DNA of 17,563 bases from Candidatus Stahliibacteriota bacterium CG08_land_8_20_14_0_20_40_26 (lineage in GTDB: Bacteria > Hydrothermota > UBA3073). The translations under genes and the position numbers were made by a program. This document shows positions 6,283 through 11,505 of the stretch, piece by piece; the first letter of the stretch is position 1; each line of letters begins with the position of its first letter. The notes beneath the pieces are model-generated. The model was not told the origin of the DNA. It ran no database searches and saw only the letters and a program-made list of their open reading frames with translations. The stretch spans positions 1 through 17,563 of the forward strand of contig PEYP01000132.1 of assembly GCA_002774315.1 (NCBI GenBank), given 5' to 3'.

Positions 6283-7434
6283 ATGGTTATAGAAAAATTC
6301 AAGAATAGTCCAACAGGACGACTTATTAAGACGGCGACAAATTATTGGGCTTTTGTCCCTGATCCCCTTCCTCCGGCGGGTCTGGATAAGTTTTCAGTAG
6401 AGTTTGTTGGAATTTTGTCTGAGGCAGACCGAGGTATTGGTGTCCTCAAGTCTTTAAATAAACTTATCCCAAACCCTAATTTGCTTGTGGCTCCCTATGT
6501 TAGAAAGGAAGCAGTTCAAAGTTCAAGAATTGAAGGTACTCAAGCTTCACTTTCCGATATTTTTTATTACGAAGCCTCCAAGGAAAAACCGAAACACGCA
6601 GATGTTCTGGAAGTTTTGAACTATGTGCGGGCTATGAATTATGGACTTTCCAGACTCAAGGAACTGCCACTCAGTTTGAGATTAGTCCGGGAAATTCATC
6701 TTAAACTCATGGAAGGTGTCAGGGGAGAAAAGATGAAACCCGGCGAATTTCGGACTAGTCAGAACTGGATTGGACCTCCTGGATGTTCTCTTGCTGATGC
6801 AACATATGTACCACCATCTATTCCAGAAATGAATGGGGCACTTGGCCAGTGGGAGAAATTTCTTCATAGAGATAATTCAATTGCCCCGCTTATCAAATGT
6901 GCTTTAATGCACTACCAATTTGAAGCGATCCATCCATTTCTTGATGGTAATGGGAGAGTGGGACGACTTTTGATTACTTTTTATCTTTATGAAAGAGGTT
7001 ATCTTGAGTACCCAATCCTTTACCTCAGTGATTTCTTTGAAAGATACAGGAATGAATATTATGACCTACTTCTTGGAGTTAGTCAGAATGGTGATTGGGA
7101 TGCATGGTTAAAATATTTCATTCGTGGAGTTGCAGAACAATCAAAAGTTGCTGAAGAGACCGGACATAAAATTTTAGACTTGCAAAAGAAATATCGTCAA
7201 CAACTTCAGAGAGAATCAGTGCCTACTCCTGTTTTTCAGTTGCTGGATATGCTATTTTTCAACCCATTTGTCAGCTTACCAGGAGTAAGTGATTACTTGA
7301 AGATAACCTGGCCTACCGCTAAAGCATCAGTAGAACGTCTTGTTAAGCTGGGAATTCTTAAAGAAATATCTGGCCGTAAGCGCGGTCGAATTTATTGTGC
7401 GGAAGAACTTCTTAATATTCTTGCTGAAGGATAA
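6283..7434 (+). CDS. Fic family protein adenylyltransferase (class II)
   Basis: A 383-residue Fic protein, expected to AMPylate target proteins using ATP. The N-terminal Fic_N-type segment (residues 1-100, NYWAFVPDPLPP) contains the inhibitory helix motif SSRIEG at 80-85, which fits [S/T]xxxE[G/N]. The inhibitory arm precedes the Fic core, so this is a class II, self-inhibited enzyme with no separate antitoxin needed. The catalytic motif HPFLDGNGRVGR is intact at 217-228. The C-terminal ~70 residues (LPGVSDYLKITWPTAKASVERL) form a winged-helix, probably DNA-binding. The start is the only ATG available and matches the family N-terminus. Repeated TATCAAA motifs around the promoter could be the site of autoregulation through this domain; that is inference. 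The target is unknown. Confidence 0.93.
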   Translation: MVIEKFKNSPTGRLIKTATNYWAFVPDPLPPAGLDKFSVEFVGILSEADRGIGVLKSLNKLIPNPNLLVAPYVRKEAVQSSRIEGTQASLSDIFYYEASKEKPKHADVLEVLNYVRAMNYGLSRLKELPLSLRLVREIHLKLMEGVRGEKMKPGEFRTSQNWIGPPGCSLADATYVPPSIPEMNGALGQWEKFLHRDNSIAPLIKCALMHYQFEAIHPFLDGNGRVGRLLITFYLYERGYLEYPILYLSDFFERYRNEYYDLLLGVSQNGDWDAWLKYFIRGVAEQSKVAEETGHKILDLQKKYRQQLQRESVPTPVFQLLDMLFFNPFVSLPGVSDYLKITWPTAKASVERLVKLGILKEISGRKRGRIYCAEELLNILAEG

Positions 7435-7590
7435 TTGATTATATGGATTGCTGAAATCTACGGCTAACAGTGGATTTTAATTATAATCCATAAAAGGGTA
7501 ATATAAGAATGCAAGAAAAAGATCTGGGATCAGACCTGAAAAAAGAAAATAGTTGATATAAGAAGAGAGATAGTGTAAAATTATATTCTG
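7435..7590. other. Short non-coding spacer after the Fic gene
   Basis: No ORF is supported. It contains an imperfect hairpin TGGATT...AATCCA near 7470-7490. CAGACCTGAA at 7531-7540 is identical to ten bases of the REP-like hairpin at 3910-3919 and lies about 50 nt upstream of the transposase relic. Confidence 0.35.
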
Positions 7591-7724
7591 GCAAGAAGAC
7601 CGAGAGTGGAATATCCTGGTGCCTACTATCATGTTATTGCCAGTGGTAATAGAAGGGAAAACATATTTTTTAGGATAGCGATAGTAAATTTGAGAGATTG
7701 ATAGAAAAGAAAAATTGGTTTTAG
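7591..7724 (+). pseudogene. N-terminal relic of a REP-associated tyrosine transposase (Y1_Tnp)
   Basis: Translation from 7591 gives ARRPRVEYPGAYYHVIASGN, then RRENIFF, the standard opening of TnpA_REP/IS200-like Y1 transposases. The frame then breaks near 7670 and continues in another frame as DSDSKFERLIEKKNWF to a stop at 7722-7724, where homologues read a continuous DDxDRxxFxxLL. The remainder of the protein, including the HUH and the catalytic tyrosine, is absent. It is a dead fragment: one frameshift plus loss of over three quarters of the gene. Its preceding start codon is also not clear. Confidence 0.8.
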
Positions 7725-7757
7725 ATTCTTCTTTCAGGTTTGACTCCATTTGATGAC

Positions 7758-7786
7758 TGGACAAAAACCTCGGCATTTATTATAAT
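7758..7786 (+). promoter_or_regulatory. Promoter of the AbiEi-like gene
   Basis: TGGACA (7758-7763, one mismatch), 17-nt spacer, TATAAT (7781-7786). Initiation is predicted at about 7793, which coincides with an in-frame ATG; a second ATG at 7817 would then have a 24-nt leader. Confidence 0.75.
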
Positions 7787-7816
7787 CTGCCTATGAAAAT
7801 ATCCAAAGAGGCTATC

Positions 7817-8419
7817 ATGAATAAAAAGCACGAGAAAATTATTAAGATATTCAAAATTCATAATGGGTACGCCAGATCTAAAGATATTCTGGCCGAAGGT
7901 ATCCATCCTCGTGATATAAAAAATATACTGGACAAGGGACTAATAATTAAGGTGAAAAATGGACTTTATAAGCTGACCGACATACCAGTTATTTCTAACC
8001 AGAGTTTTATCGATCTTGCTCGGGCTGTCCCGGAGGGGGTTATATGTCTTCTTTCGGCTCTATCTTATCATGAACTGACTACTTTTAACCCATCGATCAT
8101 TTCCATGGCCATTTACCGGAAGTCCTGGCGGCCAAAGATAGAATACCCACCTGTGGAATTCTACTATTTTTCTACAAAACAATTTAAAACAGGTATTGAT
8201 GAAATAAAAATTAAAGCTCATAAAGTTCGTATTTATTGTCCTGAAAAGACTATATGTGACTGTTTTCGATATCGCAACAAACTGGGACTTGATACAGCTA
8301 AAGAAGGACTATCTGAATATCTGAAGCAAAAGGATCGCAATCTGGAGAAAATAGTTGAATATGCTGAAATTTGTCGGGTTAAACCACTACTACAGACCTG
8401 GCTTAATGCTATGATTTAG
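7817..8419 (+). CDS. abiEi: AbiEi-type antitoxin / transcriptional regulator (type IV toxin-antitoxin)
   Basis: A 200-residue protein of the AbiEi antitoxin family. The N-terminal winged helix (residues ~5-50, KIIKIFKIHNGYARSKDILAE...LIIKVKNGLYKL) normally binds the operator and represses the operon. A C-terminal domain follows, with ICLLSALSYHELTTFNP and the conserved IYCPEKTICDCFRYRNKLGLD block. I prefer the ATG at 7817: it has AGAGG 5 nt upstream and matches the family N-terminus. The ATG at 7793 would add eight residues and be leaderless. The cognate toxin gene follows after about 20 nt but is cut off, so this antitoxin is an orphan here. Confidence 0.85.
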   Translation: MNKKHEKIIKIFKIHNGYARSKDILAEGIHPRDIKNILDKGLIIKVKNGLYKLTDIPVISNQSFIDLARAVPEGVICLLSALSYHELTTFNPSIISMAIYRKSWRPKIEYPPVEFYYFSTKQFKTGIDEIKIKAHKVRIYCPEKTICDCFRYRNKLGLDTAKEGLSEYLKQKDRNLEKIVEYAEICRVKPLLQTWLNAMI

Positions 8420-8439
8420 GAACAGATTCAGGAATGAGT

Positions 8440-8601
8440 ATGAAAAGGGAAATCAAAAATAAACCAGCCTCAATAAGAGCAAAACTTATGAATATTGCAA
8501 GAGCGGAAAAGATTGACTTTGACGCTCTTTTATTACGATACTTTCAGGAAAGATTTCTCTACCGCTTAGCAATTTCTGAATTTGCTCTTTCATCTTGTTA
8601 A
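8440..8601 (+). pseudogene. abiEii: Truncated AbiEii toxin (nucleotidyltransferase) fragment
   Basis: MKREIKNKPASIRAKLMNIA and the following RAEKIDFDALLLRYFQERFL-YRLAIS match the N-terminal ~45 residues of AbiEii/AbiGii toxins, which normally read ASVRxRLLNLA...RYxLERLLYRL. After about 8575 similarity ends and the frame stops at 8599-8601. The nucleotidyltransferase motifs (GG-S/T plus DxD) are absent, so no toxin activity is expected. The start has AGGA at 8430-8433; an ATG at 8434 is also in frame. Sequence beyond the break belongs to an unrelated antisense reading frame. Confidence 0.8.
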
Positions 8602-9049
8602 ATTCTCTTATTTGTTTGGATTGATCTTTTATTGTCAGAAGTGGTCTTAATCGGCGCTCGGAGAAGAATCGGATTATATTCTGATCCTGGAGTGCCAGGA
8701 GTTCTTTTTGTATTTGAGGAGACAGCTTGAAAAGTCCCATCACCTGGCTAACTCTGGCTCTGGTTACTCCGAGTTCTCTTGCTACATCTGACTGGGTATT
8801 TATGAATGGGTCACCAAGGAGATTTTCGTAGCGTTTCGCTTCCAAGAGTGAACTTGCATAGGTTTTTTGTGGTTTAATAGGTGGTGCTCCGATTCCGATA
8901 CAGAGTCTGCGATTTCTGGTTTCTTGGTAGATATTGAACTCCTGCCACCAGGGAATATCTTCGCAGTGAATGGACGGTATGCGGAGTTTTTTTAAACTGA
9001 GGTGACTGTTAATTCCCCATCCTCCAGCAGTGGGGGATTTGGGATTCGT
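8486..9049 (-). pseudogene. ParB-like HTH protein remnant, ends recombined
   Basis: The reading frame is open on the minus strand from 9049 to a stop at 8486. It contains DIPWWQEFNIYQETRNRR, then SLLEAKRYENLLGDP, then an HTH, TQSDVARELGVTRARVSQVM, and LFKLSPQIQKELLALQ. This resembles the ParB/KorB-type HTH proteins often found beside site-specific recombinase genes. No ATG or GTG exists in the 68 codons upstream of TTG 8845, although those codons look like genuine protein. The last ~30 residues are simply antisense of the AbiEii fragment. I infer a gene broken at both ends; a TTG start at 8845 giving 119 residues is the alternative. Confidence 0.5.
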
Positions 9050-9282
9050 TCAAGTGATTCTTTGAGTTAGGTGACTGAAAGGAGACTGAGTCTTAGAAGC
9101 ACTGAACCCCACGTGGTTCAGTGCAGGTCGGAAGTCCCTCTCGGGGAGTTTGCCCCGCTTTACGTACCTCTATCCCGCTACTTGCCATCAAACGCAACTC
9201 TAAATTTTTCCTTACGCTCCCATAAAGGTACGAACCTATCTTTTAAACTATAATCCCCACCGCCCAAGTGGAGATACTTGGG
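9011..9282 (+). other. Hairpin-rich stretch, possibly an IS200/IS605 end or structured RNA remnant
   Basis: No convincing gene. Hairpins in order are ATTCCCCA/TGGGGGAT (from 9011), a perfect 10-bp stem GCACTGAACC/GGTTCAGTGC (9099-9124), CGGGG/CCCCG (9142-9157), and CCCAAGT-GGAGAT-ACTTGGG (9263-9282) followed by TTTCTTCTTATTTC, which is terminator-like. Clustering of stems ending in a terminator-like hairpin is what the 3' end of an IS605/TnpB element with its guide RNA looks like, but I cannot identify a tnpB coding remnant with confidence. Confidence 0.35.
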
Positions 9283-9298
9283 TTTCTTCTTATTTCTT
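9263..9298 (+). terminator. Rho-independent-terminator-like hairpin
   Basis: A perfect 7-bp stem CCCAAGT/ACTTGGG with a 6-nt loop, followed by a T-rich tract (TTTCTTCTTATTTCTTT). No intact gene precedes it on this strand. Confidence 0.45.
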
Positions 9299-9336
9299 TG
9301 TGTCTCCGTGGTGAATGCTTTTTTTAAATTTTTTTC

Positions 9337-9365
9337 TTGACAATTTTATAAATTTATTATATAAT
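9337..9365 (+). promoter_or_regulatory. Promoter of the TetR-family gene
   Basis: TTGACA (9337-9342), 17-nt spacer, TATAAT (9360-9365). The ATG at 9399 leaves a leader of about 27 nt. Confidence 0.85.
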
Positions 9366-9392
9366 ACTAATAGACTGTTTTGGTCGAATAGT
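9366..9392. promoter_or_regulatory. Candidate TetR operator
   Basis: ACTAATAGACT (9366-9376) and GGTCGAATAGT (9382-9392) form an imperfect inverted repeat (8 of 11 positions) around GTTTT, immediately after the -10 box and before the regulator's start. Position and size fit autorepression; there is no direct proof. Confidence 0.45.
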
Positions 9393-9398
9393 ATAATA

Positions 9399-9974
9399 AT
9401 GAAAGAAGAAAAAAGGGAGATAATTTTACAAATCGCTCGGGGTCTATTTGCCCAGTATGGGTTAAAGAAAACAACTGTGGATGACATTGCTGCTGGGGCA
9501 AAAATTGGTAAAGCAACGATCTATTACTATTTCAAAAGCAAGCACGAGATTTTCAAGACCGTAGTTGATCGTGAGTGGGAAATACTTAAGGATGCCGTAA
9601 GCGAGGCTGTTTCCAAGCAAGATTCTCCCCAGAAAAAACTTCGAGCTTTCGTATTGACCAGAATATCCCACATGCAGAAACTTGTAAATCTGTACAGAGT
9701 AACGAAGGATACTGTAACGGAGGTGCTTCCAGATCTCGAAAAAATCAGGGAATCGCACTTTAGAGAAGAGATAGACATCTTAAAGGGAATACTTACCGAG
9801 GGTGTCAAGAAAGGAACTTTCAAAGCAAAAAGGATCGGGCTTACCGCTTTGGCAATGGTTTCGGCATTAAAGGGGTTAGAATATCCATGGGTCGTGGATG
9901 GAAAACCATTGGACATTGAAAGGAGTATCGATACTTTACTACAGATTTTGTTTGAAGGAATATACACAAGATAA
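9399..9974 (+). CDS. TetR/AcrR family transcriptional regulator
   Basis: A 191-residue regulator. The N-terminal TetR HTH is clear: ILQIARGLFAQYGLKKTTVDDIA then AGAKIGKATIYYYFKSKHEIF, residues ~8-50. A helical ligand-binding domain follows, ending in LDIERSIDTLLQILFEGI. I chose the ATG at 9399 (MKEEKREI) because it sits just before the HTH and 34 nt after the -10. The upstream 28-codon extension of the frame would cross the promoter. The ATG has no Shine-Dalgarno. It is followed on the same strand by an acyltransferase and a phasin-like gene, so control of a lipid-related locus is plausible but inferred. Confidence 0.92.
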   Translation: MKEEKREIILQIARGLFAQYGLKKTTVDDIAAGAKIGKATIYYYFKSKHEIFKTVVDREWEILKDAVSEAVSKQDSPQKKLRAFVLTRISHMQKLVNLYRVTKDTVTEVLPDLEKIRESHFREEIDILKGILTEGVKKGTFKAKRIGLTALAMVSALKGLEYPWVVDGKPLDIERSIDTLLQILFEGIYTR

Positions 9975-10099
9975 ATCTATAGCATTCCATAAGGCTGACG
10001 AGATAATTGTTTGTGGGGAAGAGACAATGAAAAACGCTATACCATTTCTGAAACAGATGTTAAATAATTATCCATAATGTTAGAAAAATCTTACAGGTT
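9975..10099 (+). other. Spacer with short open stretch
   Basis: A 16-codon frame begins at ATG 10027 (MKNAIPFLKQMLNNYP), and the same frame stays open upstream as HKADEIIVCGEET. It could be the tail of a deleted gene; I cannot assign a family and do not call it a gene. Confidence 0.25.
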
Positions 10100-10726
10100 A
10101 TGAATTACCAAAATAATAAATCAGCCTTTTATTATACGGTTCGTCTGGTTACTCGGATAATCCTTACAATATTTTACTCATTAAAGGTAAAGGGTGCTGA
10201 GAATGTTTTAGGAAAAGGCGCCTATATCATTGCAGCAAATCATATCAATTGGTTTGACGGGTTTGTGTTAATTGCTTTATTTAAAAAGGAAATTATCTTC
10301 TTATCTGCAGCCCGTCTGTTTGAAAGACCCTTAATTAGAAGAGCATTCCTATCCAGAATGGGGTGTATTCCAGTTGGCCAGGCACAAATAAGAAAAGCGA
10401 TTAAAGAAGCCTTAAATATATTAGAAAAGGGAGGAATAATAGGAATTTTCCCCGAGGGCGGGGTGAGATTAACGAAAGAGATGCAGGAAGTCAAGCGAGG
10501 AGCCTTTTTTCTTGCCCATATGACAAATGTGCCCATTATCCCAGTGGGTATTCAAGGAACTAATGATGCCCTCTTATCCCGAAGGAAAATTCCTCATCAT
10601 GGAGAAATAGTCGTTAATATTGGAAAGCCAATTTATCCCGAAGGGACTGAAAGGGAAACTGCTGAGCTTGTTATTGCTAAAATTACTGAACTTATGACCT
10701 GCCCTGCCTACCCTGCCTATCGGTAG
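10100..10726 (+). CDS. PlsC-like acyltransferase (second paralogue)
   Basis: A 208-residue lysophospholipid acyltransferase-family protein. HX4D appears as NHINWFDGF near residue 48, and the second block reads FPEGGVRLTKE rather than the usual FPEGTR, a departure shared by some LPLAT subgroups. A hydrophobic N-terminal segment (TRIILTIFYSL) suggests membrane association. It differs clearly from the plsC at the left end, so substrate may differ. The last eight residues (CPAYPAYR) and the stop codon are encoded by a CCTGCC-family palindrome, which seems to have replaced the original C-terminus. It sits between the TetR gene and a phasin-like gene. Confidence 0.9.
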   Translation: MNYQNNKSAFYYTVRLVTRIILTIFYSLKVKGAENVLGKGAYIIAANHINWFDGFVLIALFKKEIIFLSAARLFERPLIRRAFLSRMGCIPVGQAQIRKAIKEALNILEKGGIIGIFPEGGVRLTKEMQEVKRGAFFLAHMTNVPIIPVGIQGTNDALLSRRKIPHHGEIVVNIGKPIYPEGTERETAELVIAKITELMTCPAYPAYR

Positions 10727-10741
10727 GCAGGCGGCAGGTAG
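10697..10741. repeat. CCTGCC-family palindrome overlapping the acyltransferase 3' end
   Basis: CCTGCCTA-TCGG-TAGGCAGG (10712-10731) with extra CCTGCC and GGCAGG on either side, followed by TAGGTGTGG. The copy at 16698 ends in GGCAGGTGTGG as well. It supplies the last codons and the TAG stop (10724-10726) of the preceding gene. Confidence 0.7.
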
Positions 10742-10796
10742 GTGTGGCTATAATTTTGATGTTTAATTTTTGATTTGATAAGAGGAGGTGATTTAG

Positions 10797-11087
10797 ATGG
10801 AAGGATATATGGAGAGGATGTTTTTAGCAGGAGTTGGAGCCCTTACCCTCACAAAGGAAAAGGCAGAGAAGATAGTGAGCGACCTTGTAAAGAAGGGTGA
10901 AGTAGCCAAGAAAGACCAGCCAGAGTTTGTCAAGAGGCTTCTGGAGAGAGGCAAAGCTTCGAGAGCGGAGATTGAGAAGATAATTGAGAAGACCGTGACA
11001 AATGTACTGGGCAAACTCAATATTCCAACAAAATCTGACATAGATGCCCTTATAAAGAAGATAGACGGGTTGGTGAAGAAAAAGTAG
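10797..11087 (+). CDS. Phasin-like / PhaF-type small protein
   Basis: A 96-residue, highly charged helical protein: MERMFLAGVGALTLTKEKAEK, then DLVKKGEVAKKDQPEFVKRLLERG, then a coiled-coil-like IEKIIEKTVTNVLGKLNIPT and SDIDALIKKIDGLVKKK. This is the pattern of the phasin/poly(hydroxyalkanoate) granule-associated family found in many bacteria that lack proven PHA synthesis. The function here is therefore uncertain. It has the best Shine-Dalgarno in the window, AGAGGAGGTGA (10781-10791), 5 nt before the ATG. It follows the acyltransferase and precedes a patatin-like relic by 8 nt, in keeping with a lipid theme. Confidence 0.8.
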   Translation: MEGYMERMFLAGVGALTLTKEKAEKIVSDLVKKGEVAKKDQPEFVKRLLERGKASRAEIEKIIEKTVTNVLGKLNIPTKSDIDALIKKIDGLVKKK

Positions 11088-11095
11088 GGGTTTAT

Positions 11096-11170
11096 ATGGG
11101 AAGAAAGATAGGACTTGCCCTTGGCGCGGGGCACTCTCTAAGTAAGTATGATTTATCTTATCGCAGGTAA
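11096..11170 (+). pseudogene. N-terminal relic of a patatin-like phospholipase
   Basis: Eight nt after the phasin-like stop, an ATG opens a 24-codon frame beginning MGRKIGLALGAG. This matches the start of RssA/patatin-like proteins (KIGLALGGGGARGLAHIGVL), then departs to SLSKYDLSYRR and stops. The oxyanion-hole Gly run and the GxSxG serine are missing. An inverted repeat AGGACTTGCC (11110-11119) / GGTAAGTCCT (11166-11175) brackets the divergence. I infer deletion or replacement of the rest of the gene; the identification rests on about 12 residues. Confidence 0.55.
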
Positions 11171-11317
11171 GTCCTGCTTCTACTTTCTTTAACCAGTGGT
11201 AGGAATAACCTTCCTGTTGCAAAACATATCTTTATAGCCAAAAGCCTGCCCTGCTACATGTGGAAAACACAAAGGTCTTTCCCTCCTTTGTGCCTTCGTG
11301 GTGAATGTCATTTTTCC

Positions 11318-11346
11318 TTGACATTTTCTCCTTTTTATATTATAAT
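11318..11346 (+). promoter_or_regulatory. Promoter upstream of recN
   Basis: TTGACA (11318-11323), 17-nt spacer, TATAAT (11341-11346). The leader to the recN ATG would be about 150 nt and includes three palindromes. I see no obvious SOS box. Confidence 0.8.
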
Positions 11347-11436
11347 TAGTTTCAGGTGAAAAATCGATAAGGAGAAAAGGAGAAGAAGGAGAAATGGAGA
11401 ACCTGCCTGCCGCAGGCAGGGATGAATTTAATTTTT

Positions 11437-11485
11437 GCACGATTTGAAATCGTGCCTACATGTAGGCACAAATTCAATTTGTGCC
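11437..11485. repeat. Paired REP-like palindromes, CTAC and GTAG facing inward
   Basis: GCACGATTT-G-AAATCGTGC then CTAC (11437-11459), two bases, then GTAG and GCACAAATT-C-AATTTGTGC (11462-11484). Two different hairpins share the same foot and are arranged as a mirror-image pair, like a BIME. Confidence 0.7.
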
Positions 11486-11505
11486 AATTTGACTAATTGA
11501 ATTGT

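Larger units (their letters stand above)
11171..11505. other. Intergenic region upstream of recN
   Basis: No gene. It contains CTTTGTGCCTTCGTGGTGAATG (11286-11307, near-copy of 9296-9317), a promoter (11318-11346), a perfect CCTGCCTGC-C-GCAGGCAGG palindrome (11402-11420), and a REP-like pair (11437-11485). All but the first two would lie in the recN leader. Confidence 0.6.

Noticed and set aside
9071..9253. 60-residue plus-strand ORF
   Set aside because: It crosses three hairpins, has no recognisable protein features and no Shine-Dalgarno; it looks like non-coding structured DNA.
10793..11222. Minus-strand ORFs opposite the phasin-like gene
   Set aside because: Shadows of the strongly supported plus-strand gene, which has an excellent Shine-Dalgarno.
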